From Metaphire vulgaris (Eukaryota; Annelida; Clitellata; Crassiclitellata; Megascolecidae), in NCBI GenBank assembly GCA_018105865.1, contig CM030840.1, positions 11,349,294 to 11,413,293 on the forward strand: a DNA stretch of 64,000 nucleotides, given 5' to 3'. Below, in pieces: positions 33,580 to 45,872 of the stretch (position 1 is the stretch's first letter; each line of letters opens with the position of its first letter). Under the pieces are notes generated by a model. The model did not search any database and had not been told where the DNA came from. It saw only the letters and a program-made list of their open reading frames with translations. Made by a program: the position numbers and the translations under genes.

Positions 33580-34309
33580 GCAAACCAGATATGCGGACAT
33601 CTTGCTAATCGATGGATCATGAATTTTTATCAAAGTAGGCTTACCTTTTGAATATTAGAAGCAAAATAGATGTAAAAAATACTAACAAATTGGATCGTTG
33701 TAAAGTTCGGCTCTCTGACTCACTCTGTCTCTGTCTCTCTGACTCTTTCTATCTCTCTGTGTCTCTGTTCAGCTTTCAAATAATCGGATCAATTTTGAGA
33801 AAAATTAACGCTCGTCTGAAACCGTTCCTCGAGGCTTTTAAAATCGTAAGACGCGGGGGTGGTTGGGTGGTTGGGCAGACTCTGCCATCTGATCCTGTGA
33901 TAGAATCCTTAAGATGCGATTTTGGATCAACGAGACTTAAATTTTTAAAAGGAAAGAACTCGCCGATCAATTTCCGTTCAAGGCGTAACGTCGGTCATTT
34001 TATGGGCGTTTTGTTTCACAGAAGGGCAGACAATGCGAAGGCCAGAAATTGCCGCCAGCTGCTGTCATCGTAAAATCCATCGACTCTTTTGAAATTCTGA
34101 CATTTGCTCTACTTTGTTTGCAATAAATATCAAATTGTTTCTGATCTCATTTTTAACAGCAGAGTTGGACTTTTAGCGTCTTCGTTCCTTCAAAAAGTCT
34201 TATCGCAAAACAAACAGAAGTAGAACGAACTCTTCAAACTCCGCGTGTCTCACGAGTCTGCGTGTTTGTCCGTCTGTTTGGTCATCCATCTGTCGGGCTC
34301 AGAGTATCT

Positions 34310-34391
34310 CTGTTTGTCTGTCTCTGCCTGTCTGTCTCTCTGTCTCTCATCTCTCTGTCTCTCTCTGTCTGTCTCTCTGTCTGTCTGCCTC

Positions 34392-34486
<95 letters not shown>

Positions 34487-34490
34487 GTCC
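34310..34490. repeat. (CTGT)n microsatellite
   Basis: About 20 uninterrupted CTGT units at 34395-34466, flanked by imperfect CTGT/CTCT. Confidence 0.92.
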
Positions 34491-34634
34491 TTGTGCACGT
34501 AAATCGTAAACGGGCTTATAGGTCTACTATCGACGTGAATGACTCCCTGATTCTTAGGATTCGATTGAACTTCTTTGACGCCACAAATTTTGCTGCTGAC
34601 GTCATAAATCTTGACTCAATCCCTGAAATCAGTT

Positions 34635-34839
34635 AGTCTTTCTGTCTCTGTCTATCTCTGTCCGTCTCTGTTTGTCTCTTTCTGTCTGTCTCTGTCTCTC
34701 TCGTTCTCTGTCTCTCTCGACTGTTTCTCTCTGCCTCTGTCTCTTTGTTTTTCTCTCCGACTCTCTCTCTGTCTCTGTCATTATATGTCTGTCTGTCTCT
34801 CGCTGTCTCTGCCTCTGTTTCTCTATGCATGTATGTATG

Positions 34840-34870
<31 letters not shown>

Positions 34871-34929
34871 GTATGTATGTCTGTCTCTCTTTTTTTTTCT
34901 TTCTCTTTCTTTCTGTTTCTTTCTTTCTT

Positions 34930-34990
<61 letters not shown>
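34635..34990. repeat. (CT)n/(ATGT)n compound microsatellite
   Basis: CTGTCTCT units, then an ATGT block at 34826-34878, TTTC units, then an uninterrupted CT run to 34990. Confidence 0.92.
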
Positions 34991-34994
<4 letters not shown>

Positions 34995-35248
34995 TCTTGA
35001 GTCAGGACCTTTGAAGGCAAAGAATGAGTGAGGAATTGTACTGCACTTCGGGGGAGTATACCTCTGAAAAAATGCATATGTTGCAGCAGTTGCAGCACTC
35101 GGAGAGGCACTTTTCCTTGGCGTCTAATTGACTTCTATGGAGCCGACAGTTTAGATGCGACATCGACGTCTCAAGATACGAACCTACATGAACCGCTCTG
35201 AGCTGAAGTCCAATTTCGTTTTTTGTATTTCAAATCTGAACTTAGCCA

Positions 35249-35382
35249 TATATATATATATATATATATGTACTTATTCATATATATATATGTATATTAT
35301 ATACATATATACATATATATTTATGTATATATACATATATACATATATATTTATGTATATATATATATATATAGCGAGAGAG

Positions 35383-35413
<31 letters not shown>
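35249..35413. repeat. (TA)n followed by (GA)n
   Basis: TATATA with ATGTATAT variants to about 35373, then GAGAGA to 35413. Confidence 0.9.
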
Positions 35414-35415
<2 letters not shown>

Positions 35416-36465
35416 CTATCCCAATGAATTGGACCCTGCATCTTGCTGTTCGATATTACTCATTGCATACATTACTCTTTACTCACTGAAAGGCCTAATC
35501 AATACACTTAGGCTAGATGTGATTTCTCTTCATATTTCTATTTTCTTGTCTGTCAACTATGGCAACAAAATAATGTAGACAAAACACAGAAACGGCAGCG
35601 CTGACATTCGAAACACTAAAAACAGACAGTGTCCCTTTTCGTCAGTTCCGTTCATCTTCTGAGACCAACCCATCATCGTTTGACAGAGTGAGACCTCGTA
35701 TAACCATTACACGCTCGGAATAACCACGCTCTACGCGCATGCGCAACGCGACAGAGAAACCGACTCGGAGAGGAGTCAGAAGGTCAGCCGTGAAAAAATG
35801 ACCTTTGACCGAACTAGAAGCCCTTTGCCAATATAAACCAGCGGTCCGCCAACTTTTCGCGTGAAAAGCCAATATTTTGAACAGTTTTTGTTTGCGGTCA
35901 AAACTTAAAAATTCTGCTTCTGGAAACCAAAAACTGTTTAAAATATCGTGACGTATTTTATGGACGGCCACATAACTCGACCAGTGCTCTTTAACTGGAG
36001 CGCGATCGAATATTGCCTACCACTCTGTTGTGAAAAATTACTCCCAATTCGTGCAGCGACTCAAAAAGTATATTAATTTATGAGTCGTAAAGCTGTTAAA
36101 CCTCTGACCGTTTTGCAAAATAGGCCTACTTTTGAGCTCAAAAGCTTCTCTTCCATGTCAGCACTAAAGACCAAAAGCAAAAAACTCCAATGGACTTTAA
36201 TGCAACATTTCTTCTCTCATAATGCAGCGCTGCGACACACACACACACACACACACAGAGCAAATTTTCCGGAAGAGAATTGCCAGCGCTATATAAAAAT
36301 TACAATTTGATAACACATCATATTCAACATGTGATCTAATGTTCGCAATGGTTATTTCTTATTTGCCCGATGAGTTATTTCTCCTCTTTTATCGCATACT
36401 TAATCAGCCTATACAGAAGATGTCATTCTACTGAAACTGCTCGGCTGCTGCTGCTTGTTCACAAC

Positions 36466-36761
36466 TTGTGGCGTAGCCAAGGGGAAGGAGTTGCGGCTAA
36501 CCCCCTCCCCATTGGCTGTTCTCAGCGTAGCCAGAGGGGAGAGTTTGGGGGTTAAAACCCTTCTTGGCTGTTCGACAAATTTTTGTTTATTGCGTATATA
36601 GTTGTACGGTCTCATAATTCCTCGAATGCCTACATAATCCACTAATTAAAACAAAATAATCGGTGACGACCTTTTCTTTTTGCTTGTCAGGATTTTCCGA
36701 AGTTGGAAATCATGTGGATGAGAACCATAACCCCCTTCGGAAAATCCTGGCTACGCCACTG
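36466..36761. mobile_element. CAGTGGCGTAGCC-family hAT MITE
   Basis: The left end has TTGTGGCGTAGCC (first bases mutated), and the right end GGCTACGCCACTG. A perfect 8-bp duplication, TTCACAAC, fixes the borders. The dyad core lies in inverse orientation at 36663-36689. Confidence 0.9.
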
Positions 36762-37024
36762 TTCACAACAATACTCTGTTTGTTGGGAAGGATGACAAAG
36801 ACAAAGATTGTGTGAGATTCAAACAATCACGTACTATGGGCCTATTAGGACATGCGCTTTGGTAATACTGAGATTGGCATATTATTACAATGAACACTTC
36901 AGCACAAATAGTTAGTGGAGTCTTGAGGTTTGCGCTTTCTTAGGTCCACGAATCATGTCCAATGCACTTCCAACAATACATCCCCTGCAACTACGCACTA
37001 AGACAACTATACACTGTAGGATAA

Positions 37025-37152
37025 GGGGTCGTTCATAAAGTACGCCGCGCTATTTTGGACAGTTTTGACTCCCTCCCCTGTTGCAAGCTGTCACACCTTC
37101 TTAGACTCCCTCCCTCTCCACAGTGACGTAGGCCGTACTTTATGGACGGCCC
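37025..37152. mobile_element. 128-bp MITE with GTCGTTCATAAAGTAC termini
   Basis: GGGGTCGTTCATAAAGTACG pairs with CGTACTTTATGGACGGCCC. ATAA stands outside each end. A related terminus (TTTTATGGACGGCCAC) occurs at 35956. The superfamily is uncertain. Confidence 0.7.
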
Positions 37153-37157
37153 ATAAC

Positions 37158-37315
37158 CGTGTCCCGTCAAATGCGCGACCGACATTTGCGCGCCGACATT
37201 TGCGCGTCGACATTTGCGCGCCGACATTTGCGCGCCGACATTTGCGCGATGTTCGTTGATATAATACGAGCTTTTGTCGGTCGCGCATTTGTCGTCGCGC
37301 AAATGTCGGGGTACC
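37158..37315. mobile_element. Short element with 15-bp tandem repeats at its ends
   Basis: About five GACATTTGCGCGCC units at the left and inverted units at the right (GCGCATTTGTCG, GCGCAAATGTCG). The outermost bases CGTGTCCCGTCAAATGCGCG and the right end GGTACC resemble the MULE-like termini at 32251 and 47538. No duplication is found. Confidence 0.6.
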
Positions 37316-37718
37316 CTCCTAACTACCCGCTGCCAGTGCATATGAAAGTGTACGACTGAATTTACGTTAGGAAATTCTGCAGACATATACGCGACAGCGG
37401 CTTACAACGGGTGATTACATCGAACGCAGACGAAATGTACTTTGAAACAGAATTTCACCGCATGTCAGAATGTTTATGAAAGAGGATGACGTGGGCCACT
37501 CGGAAACCCTTCGCGGGACAAAATTTGGCCCGCGGGTCGTGGTTTTTTGGTGGCCGATATAAACCGATAGACAATAGCGGATACAAACCTAGCTGGGCAC
37601 TTTATATATTCGCTCTGGGCTCATGGCGAATCTCGAATTCGCTGCCGTCGGCTCTAAACAGTCCAATGATGTGGCCACTCTTATATTCCCCCCACTTAGA
37701 AATAGACACCTCAATCTC

Positions 37719-38712
37719 ATCATCATCATCATCAGCAGCAGCAGCAGCATGCCCCACTCTGGAGCGTAGCTGTTTCCACGAACTGGCGCCAACTGTCTCT
37801 GTTTAGAGCAAGTTTCCATCCCGAGAATAAGCCGGAGTTCTGCGATGTTAGCTCTGTATCAATGGATTTAACCCAAGTAAGTTTGGGTCGTCCCACCGGG
37901 CGCTTCCAGGCCTTGGGTCGACCATGTATAATGGTCCGAAGGGCACGTGCATGGTCTTGAGATGGATTGGCTCGAGCAACATGACCGAAGAGTTTCAGAC
38001 GACGGTTCCAGATCCTCGGCGTTATTTGACTCTCCCCCAGCGCGTCGGTAGACCATTTCGTTCGTGGTGTGTGACAGGTAAGAGATCTTCAGAATGCGCC
38101 GAAGGCACCATATAGATGGAACGCCTCCAACTTTCTGGATAACGCAACTGTCAGCGTCAACGTCTCTGTGCCATAGAGGATTATTGGCAAGATATACACT
38201 CCAAACAGCCGAACTTTCGTGTGAATTTGTAAACTGGATCGCCAGAAGTTCCTGTCCATGGACTGGAAGCAGTCGCGAGCTATTGCTATGCGTCTGATGA
38301 TCTCTTGTGCGCTCTCCCATGCGCTGTCCGTCTGGGATCCTAGGTAGGTAAAGGATTCAACTACATCTACCAGATGCCCTGCAACGCTCACAGAGGCTGG
38401 CCGTATAGGGGAGGGGCGATCGTCGTCTGTATCTTCGTCTTGTTCCAGTTCACTTCAAGGCCAAAAGGTTTAGCCTCCGACTCTAATATCTCGAGGGCCA
38501 AAATGAGCACTTCTAGTAGTTCAGCTAGTAGAGCTGCGTCATCCGCAAAGTCAAGATCAGTGAACACTTCGTTACCAATGGAGGCCCCCACGAAGCCCCG
38601 GTGTGCTGTTCTTTCCAGGAGGCGGTCCATTGGCACCAGAAACAGAAACACCTCAATATACCTACAACATTCTGCATTACGGACAATTTGTTTGGAAATA
38701 TCCACAAGGGTC
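37719..38712 (-). pseudogene. Non-LTR retrotransposon (LINE) reverse transcriptase C-terminal fragment
   Basis: Minus-strand frames read, in order, the catalytic FADDAALLAE box (FADD at 38538-38549), LEVNWNKTK, FTYLGSQ, YILPIILYGTETLTL, LRRILKISY, LKLFGHVARAN, GRPKLTW and WKLALNRDSWR. These are the palm, thumb and C-terminal parts of a LINE RT. At least three frameshifts (near 38391, 38150 and 38010) break it, and the 5' part is missing. The 3' end runs into (CTG)n(ATG)n at 37719-37748, a microsatellite-type LINE tail. Confidence 0.88.
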
Positions 38713-38758
38713 TGAATTCATAAGTTTACCTGCTGTTTACTTTATATAACACCAGAGA

Positions 38759-39143
38759 CAGAGGCGGTCCACGTTGGGGATGACTGGGGATGCATCCCCC
38801 ACCGGCCCACCAAAATGCGTCTTCAATGGAAGATGATCGTCTAAACGGATTAGCCTTGATGTATATCCACAAAGACATGGACATATATATCTATGGACAA
38901 TGTCATCGACAAATTCGCTTCCAGCAACAGAAAACTCAATTTTGCACTATGACTGTACAACCAGACTAAAATGGCTTTCATACATTGTCAATTCTTAACA
39001 TTATACAGTATTTTAGAAAATCAAATCTACAGATTTCTTCTAAACCGTTTACCTCAAGGAATCAAGAGATTCCTTTGACAATTGGCGGGATCTTCCTAGA
39101 AATTCTTTGCATCCCTCACCAAGAGTTCCTGGATCCGCAACTG
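38759..39143. mobile_element. CAGTGGCGGTTC-family MITE, longer copy
   Basis: CAGAGGCGGTCCACGTTGGGG pairs loosely with CCTGGATCCGCAACTG. The interior has GGGGATGCATCCCCCACCGG as in 18617-18843. The flanks agree poorly (5 of 8). Confidence 0.6.
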
Positions 39144-39329
39144 ACAATGGACGTCAAATCATGAAACGGTTTTAAGATTGTCCGGGAAATAATTCTGGCG
39201 TAATAATCGCTGTCTTAGAATTTGAATCTAAGTCCGGGAATTGAAATGGGCATGAAGAGATAAGAACAGATGTCCTCTGCTCTCCGTGTCATGTGTAGAA
39301 GTGTCGATTGGACGATTCGCTTTCCCTAG

Positions 39330-39862
<533 letters not shown>

Positions 39863-40255
39863 TGAAGGCTATTGCGTGACCATCGATCGTTGTCACTCGA
39901 CCAGTGGCTACCCCATTCGGTCAGTCATTGATTTCAACCAAAGTACCCAATGACCTCATGATGGAAGGAAGCCGATGAAAGTGCATTTACTTACGGCTTC
40001 TATTGATCTTCAATCGTCGATTAATTTCAAAAAGAAAGCGAATTAGGAAACGGAAACAAAAGGCGACGACATCCGAACAACAGACAAAGAAAGAGAGACA
40101 CTAACTGAGAACGTGTCAATACCATGAACATATCGGAAATAGAGAGTTACACGGTAATACCGCGGTAACGGGTTCTTATCACGCGGTAATGCCGCGGGAA
40201 CGGAAACATTTAGAGTACAACGGTAATACCGCGGTAACGGTATCGATATTATCAA

Positions 40256-40256
<1 letters not shown>

Positions 40257-40297
<41 letters not shown>

Positions 40298-40300
40298 AAC
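40257..40300. repeat. (GAT)n microsatellite
   Basis: About 13 GAT units, preceded by three copies of a CGGTAATACCGCGGTAACGG-like repeat at 40151-40245. Confidence 0.85.
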
Positions 40301-41720
40301 AATCTTATTATATAATTCTCGATGTCCGGCGAATCGGTCTGTCGGTCACGATACACGGCAGATTTTGCAAGACGCTGTTGTCATTGACAACAAAATATTG
40401 TTTAATCAAAAACTGTATTCTCAATGGAGCGCTTAACGAAGCGTCTTAATTGCAGCTTAAACCCCCGCTCCCCTTCCCTCTCCCCATCCCTCTCCCAATC
40501 GACCCAGCACCAATCCATTCCCGCCCCGACCCCAACCCATCCAATCCCAGCCCCGCCTTACCCAACAGGCCCCAACACCCCGTCCCTCTTCCCTCTCCCA
40601 TCCTTCTCTCAATCCCCTTTCCTCTCCCCATCCCTCTCCCAATCGCCCCATGCCCCAACCCATCACCGCTCCACCCTACCCCACCGGCCCCAAACTCCGT
40701 TCCCAAACCTACACAACGCTGCTCCTAAAACCCGTACAACCCACTTTCCTCTTCCCAAACCTCCCTCCCCTCTCTCTATGCCCTGCCCCCGTTACTATAT
40801 GTATTTACCTCTTCTTAACTTCAATACCTATTTTTAAAATGTAACCCTTCAAGTGGGGATTACATTTTCAGACGCCGTCACCGTACTGGGGATTTAATTT
40901 TTGGAAAAGCGTTCTTCAGAAATGATTGCTGTAACGTTTTAAATTTGCTATATCTCAGGCTATATAGGAGCTAAAAAGATGAAGTTTGCACCATTGTTTA
41001 GATTGTTTATTCCTCTTTCTAACCGTCCGCGCAAAATAAAAAATATGGGGGTAGAGTCCCCTTTACGACCTAAAATATCACCCTCTCCCCCCAAAAAATT
41101 TCAAAGCCCCCTAGCAAAATATTTTCAGTGGTAACCCCACTTTAGTCAGCGGCAAAGATGTAAAAGAATGTCAGAAGAACAAAATAAACCCAAAAGTTTG
41201 AAAATCGGTTGACATTTGGTAAAGATCTATAAATTCTAACCCGATGACCCCAATGTTTGAACATAAGTATTATCGGTGAATTTCGCGAAAGTTTTGAATT
41301 CTGAGAAAGTTTCCTAATTGTTTTGAATTTGCTATATCTCAGGCTATATAAGAGCTAAGAAGATGAGGTTTGCACCATTGTTGAGCTTTTTATTCCTCTT
41401 TCTAACCGTCCGTGCAAAAAAAAAGTCCAGCGTTCACGAGAATTGCGACAATCAAGTGAGAATGAGTAGCAGGCTGTTTGCTGGGCGTGAAAAAGCAGCA
41501 CAGCAAACAAGAGAATCAAGCACTGCATGTCGTTCGACACTGCCAAATCATTACACTTACGTCGACTATCAAGAAAATTCATGCGAATGGGCGTTAACTC
41601 GGTTGAAGGCAAAGGCGGCGAGTTAAGGACAAATAATTGCGCAAATTTCTATTGCATTTGCGCAAAATCGGGTGGTAAAATAGCCAATCTCCCCCGTCAT
41701 TTTTGACGGGTAAACACCTA

Positions 41721-41721
<1 letters not shown>

Positions 41722-41763
<42 letters not shown>

Positions 41764-41768
41764 TGATG

Positions 41769-41824
<56 letters not shown>

Positions 41825-41825
41825 A

Positions 41826-41861
<36 letters not shown>
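41722..41861. repeat. (AAT)n(GAT)n compound microsatellite
   Basis: About 13 AAT units, then about 33 GAT units with a few interruptions. Confidence 0.92.
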
Positions 41862-41862
<1 letters not shown>

Positions 41863-42031
41863 CGTTGTGCAGGCTTTCTTGTTTTTCTGCATGGAGAGCA
41901 TTTAGTAACCCAGTAGGTTATTCGTTAAGTAGTTATGGGTGCAATTAAAACAAGGCGCTAGAGCAGCCAAAGGACTTAGCAATCTGCCGGAAGTACTGCC
42001 TTGTACTTCCTCTTCCTGTGTCTCTTTTAAC

Positions 42032-42221
42032 CAGTGGCGGCTCCACCGGGGGGGCCAGGGGGGCCCGTGCCCCCCTATTGAGAGCCTGCCCCCCAGTGGT
42101 CCCCCCAGTTGGGACCTTATACTTAATGCTACATACATTAAACAACAAATAGTTGGCCCCCATGATTAGAAGTTGCCCCCCCAACGGCCCCTCCACTTGC
42201 CAAATCCTAGAGCCGCCACTG
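42032..42221. mobile_element. CAGTGGCGGCTCC-family hAT MITE
   Basis: A 190-bp copy with termini CAGTGGCGGCTCCACC and AGAGCCGCCACTG, and the perfect 8-bp duplication CTTTTAAC. Confidence 0.92.
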
Positions 42222-43370
42222 CTTTTAACTTCTATTGTCTTGGGCACATGGCTTGTAATATTTCATCACTCGAAGTTAAAAATGGAAAATGCGCATCGAT
42301 AAATTGATTAAAAGTGAGTGAATATTCTTTTAAACGTATAATTGAGTGAGGTGTGGCCACACTAGGAGAAGGTTGCACAATGGAGTGCTGATGCTGTTAG
42401 TTAATCTTTTTTGTTCGCGGACTTAAGACTTTAATAATTATTACCATTTAACAGTCGAAAACATGACGCCATAATTTTGAGGCTAAAAAGTAGTAACATA
42501 TAACGATAAGTATTTTTTGTTAAAGCATGTTGACGGCTTACTGTGGGTAGAATGAGGGGACGAAAAAGTCTGGTGCGGAAATGGGGAGGGGATGGGGACA
42601 AATGCTGCGGGGATGGAGCGGGGACGGGGTGAAGCAAAGCGGGGACGGGGTGGGAACGGGGAGAAATGTTTGAGTGCGGGGTGAAAATGGGGATAAAAAG
42701 TTGTCCCCGTGTCACTCTAATCGGAAGCAGACAGTTAATAATTAATACTTTTTCTTCCCTAAATATTGAAGGAATCGGCGATAGAAAATTGGTGGCGTCG
42801 CCAGGATTCCGGAATAGGGGGGACACATCGATATTTCCAGGTGAAAAAAGTCTTGACAGCCAAAAACGTCGTTATTATTATTATTATTATTAGCTAGACG
42901 ATTTCTATAGCGCAATAACCATGGCAAAAGTGGTCAAAGACAAGAGCGCTTTACAAAACTACGAATATCCGATGGTGAATAAGTGAGTCTTAAGAGTCTT
43001 AAAAGTCTAAAAGTCTAAAAGTCTAAAAGTCTTAAGTCTTAAGTCTTAAGTCGTTCTGTAAAGCAGCGGCTTTCAACTTCTTTCCTCCCTCCTGCCTCCA
43101 TAATACCTAACCCAAAACTACCCGACGGCTCTCCTGTCCCCTGTGGCTACGCAGATGATGCAGACAATGGGCATTGAAAGAGATGAACAGACTGCACTCG
43201 ATGCGTTGCACGAACGCCTAACGGCAATGCGGCGTTGGTTCGTCTAAGGAAACTTTCTATTCAGCCTGGAATTCCTTCCATCTATTATAAGACATGGGCA
43301 AAATGGGCAAAATGGCGAAGCAATTTGAATTGAACCTGTGAAGGTGAAGACATTCTGTCTTGACGAGCAG
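42222..43370. other. Gene-less stretch
   Basis: It contains a truncated MITE at 42793-42870 (GTGGCGTCGCCAGGATTCC, then GGGGGGACACATCGATATTT) that ends at an (ATT)n run, the TTTCTATAGCGCAAT motif at about 42900, and AAGTCTTAAGTCTT tandem units at about 42987-43055. No gene is supported. Confidence 0.6.
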
Positions 43371-43516
43371 CAGGGCTATTTTTGCATCCCTATCCCCTAA
43401 CACTCCCAATTTTAGCCTGGGATGACCTTTTTTGCTTGTCACACTTTTTGGCAGGAATCCCCAAAATATACTGACACCCCTCCCCCGCCAATATGATAAT
43501 CCTAGAAATAACCCTG
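43371..43516. mobile_element. CAGGG-family MITE
   Basis: A 146-bp copy in inverse orientation to 8590-8766: CAGGGCTATTTTTG at the left and CCTAGAAATAACCCTG at the right. The flanks ACGAGCAG and ACTAGCAG agree at 7 of 8. The dyad core is at 43421-43441. Confidence 0.85.
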
Positions 43517-43777
43517 ACTAGCAGTTTAAAAATCGGGTAACTGATTAAATTATGCCGATTGATCGACGTCAGAAATATTAATACCCGAAGAATTTTACAA
43601 GTCAAATTTCCACCGAACATTTTGACAATAACTTCTTCTAAAACGAAAAATCTCTCGAGCAACTCTTTACCAAAAAATAATATCTTGGCCGATCAGACTA
43701 TTATAGACGTATATTTGAAAATTATTTTTCATTTGCTGTGATCTTATGATATCTCTGATAGTATAATCAATGCAGTT

Positions 43778-44061
43778 AAGGTAAAGGTACAACCCATAGG
43801 CCATCGCTGGCCCGTCGGGAACCGAAGGGTTAGCGCCTTCAGGTATATACGGCAACGGCTGAATGAGGGCGAATTGCCAGCCTTTCCCTCGCCGCCTTTC
43901 CTTCCACCGAGTTAACACCCGATGTACTCATTCACAGCTGAGTCGACTGGGGGCGCTTGGGGCAGAAACAACCGAAAAGTTTCTGCCGCGGCCGGGAGTT
44001 GAACCACGGACCTCGGGATTGGCAGAACAATGCGCTAACCACTGCTCCACCTGCGCACCCC
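43778..44061 (-). repeat. tRNA-derived SINE, complete copy
   Basis: On the minus strand the element begins GGTGCGCAGGTGGAGCAGTG, with an A-box-like TGGAGCAGTGGTTAGCGC and a B box GGTTCAACTC spaced as in a tRNA. A conserved body (GCGCCCCCAGTCGACTC, CCTCATTCAGCCGTTGC) follows, and an ACCTTTACCTT tail. A perfect 13-bp duplication, AATCAATGCAGTT, flanks it at 43765-43777 and 44062-44074, showing retrotransposition. Confidence 0.92.
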
Positions 44062-44169
44062 AATCAATGCAGTTGCATGCTTTCAATTGACCTGTGTATC
44101 TGAGACGGGATAACAGCGAAAGGTAGTAGTACTGGCTTATCGAGCGCTCGACAACGAAGCACATCAGCA

Positions 44170-44300
44170 GAAAAGGTAAAAGATAAAGATAAAGGTAAAG
44201 GTAAAGGTAGGTCCCGTACTCGAGTTCGAGAGTTGAGGTACTGTGCTTATAGTGTCTCTGGTATCGGCAATCAGCAACGTACTGTAAGTGGCATAAGCCA
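44170..44300. repeat. SINE-like fragment with AAGGTA tail
   Basis: AAAGGTAAAGGTAAAGGTAG tail units as in the SINE, followed by an unrelated body (CCCGTACTCGAGTTCGAG). It may be a second SINE family sharing the tail. Confidence 0.4.
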
Positions 44301-44348
44301 TTAATTAAAATTAATTTTCCAGACCCACGTTTTACTAAGCGCTGCTTC

Positions 44349-44541
44349 CAGGATTTAATCTAGGCCGTTTCCGGGGGAAATTGCCCTTTTCGCTCCCGGA
44401 AAGTTCAAATTCACCCCGGAAATTTTGGCATACTACATCAACTAACAGTAGCCCCCTAGCAGAATTCTCCCCGGCTTTGTCAGTTTCCCCTCGGCTTTGT
44501 CAGTTCCCCCTCTGGAGTCCAGGAGTCTAGATTAAACACTA
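44349..44541. mobile_element. CAGGGTTTAATCTAG-family MITE
   Basis: CAGGATTTAATCTAGG pairs with CTAGATTAAACACT. The interior matches 50879-51050 (CCCCGGAAA, CATACTACATCAACTAACAG, GGCTTTGTCAGTT). No duplication is visible. Confidence 0.8.
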
Positions 44542-44732
44542 TCTCGAAATTAGATTCAATAGTGTTATTTTCTAACCAATGCCATTATGCCACAATGTCA
44601 CAAGCCTTGAAATTTGCAAGTTGGCGTAGGTAAAAAATTCATATGCTTGCAATCCTCCACACAAGGGTTATAATAAAACGTATTAAAATGATTGGTGTTT
44701 TATCCAATTTTGGTTGACAAATAAGTTTGCAG

Positions 44733-45275
44733 GGTCGCGGCATGTTACAAACTCGCTGAAGTGGTCGTAGTCCCAAAAAGTTTGAGAAACCCCGGCTTCT
44801 AGTACTTTTTAGAATTAATTTTATTTCGCAATAACGCAAGAAAAGCGTATTCCGACCATTTTGCTCTGAAACTCCACTAACAATAGGGAATCTCTAGCCA
44901 TCATTTGTTGCAGTCTGACCTGGCGGTTAAGCAATTTTGCCATACTCATAAGATTATTAAGACGCGTAATAAAGGTATGTTCATGAGAAATTTTAAAAAT
45001 ATAATTTTCAAGAAATTTCAATATTTATCTCTCTCATTTTGTCTTATTTGGCAACAAATTGAATAATGCTGACTAATATATCTGCCATATTTTCATTTGA
45101 ATTGAATCAGAGCTTCTGTATTGACATTTATTCAAAACTCAGAAGATTCTTTTTAGCTAACGTTCGCCAGATGGCCTAATGCATTTTGATATTATATGCT
45201 ATGATTTGGGTCGCAGCACGTTACGGCCGCTGCAGTGGGCCGCGGTTCCAAAATGTTTGCGATACAGAGCATTAG
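44733..45275. repeat. Dispersed repeat, copy 1
   Basis: The block starting TTATTTCGCAATAACGCAAG (44821) and running to about 45275 is repeated at 56062-56515. It has GGGTCGC(A/G)GCACGTTAC-type sequences in direct orientation at 44733 and 45208. The CCCAAAAAGTTTGAGAAACC stretch resembles a hAT terminus, but I cannot define the ends. Confidence 0.7.
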
Positions 45276-45515
45276 ACCGAGCCCTGAGACCCACTTTTGG
45301 GTCGCGACCCGCAGTTTGGAAAACACTGCGTGATGCTTAATCCATCTGACCTTCTAAGTAGAGTTTCGACAGTGGCGCGTTTCTTGTCGCTGACACCGTC
45401 CCTTGAACCGATCGACTGTCGAATATCCTTTCCTATTCGACCTTCGATGGATTTCGTAAATCGACTCAAATCTCCGACGAAATTTCGTCGCTTTCTATGT
45501 CTCGTGCTAACTCTG

Positions 45516-45547
<32 letters not shown>

Positions 45548-45671
45548 GCTACTACTACTACTACTGCTACTACTACTGCTGCTACTACTGCTGCTACTGC
45601 TGCTACTGCTGCTGCTGCTGCTACTACTGCTGCTGCTGCTGCTACTGTTGTTACTGCTGTTGCTGCTGCTG

Positions 45672-45759
<88 letters not shown>

Positions 45760-45823
45760 ACTGCTGCTGCTGCTGCTGCTACTACTTGCTGCTGCTAACT
45801 ACTACTACTACTACTACTACTAC

Positions 45824-45872
<49 letters not shown>

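Larger units (their letters stand above)
33580..36465. other. Gene-less stretch rich in microsatellites
   Basis: No gene is supported. It contains CTGT/CT arrays, an ATGT array, a TA array and a GA array listed separately. An (AC)n tract lies at 36237-36257. The small open frames are repeat artefacts or lack domains. Confidence 0.55.

Noticed and set aside
37158..37260. Short 15-bp repeats resembling a CRISPR array
   Set aside because: There are no spacers, and the inverse copies on the right show it is a transposon terminus.
43990..44061. tRNA gene on the minus strand
   Set aside because: A and B boxes are present, but the body continues as a SINE with target duplication, and other copies share it.
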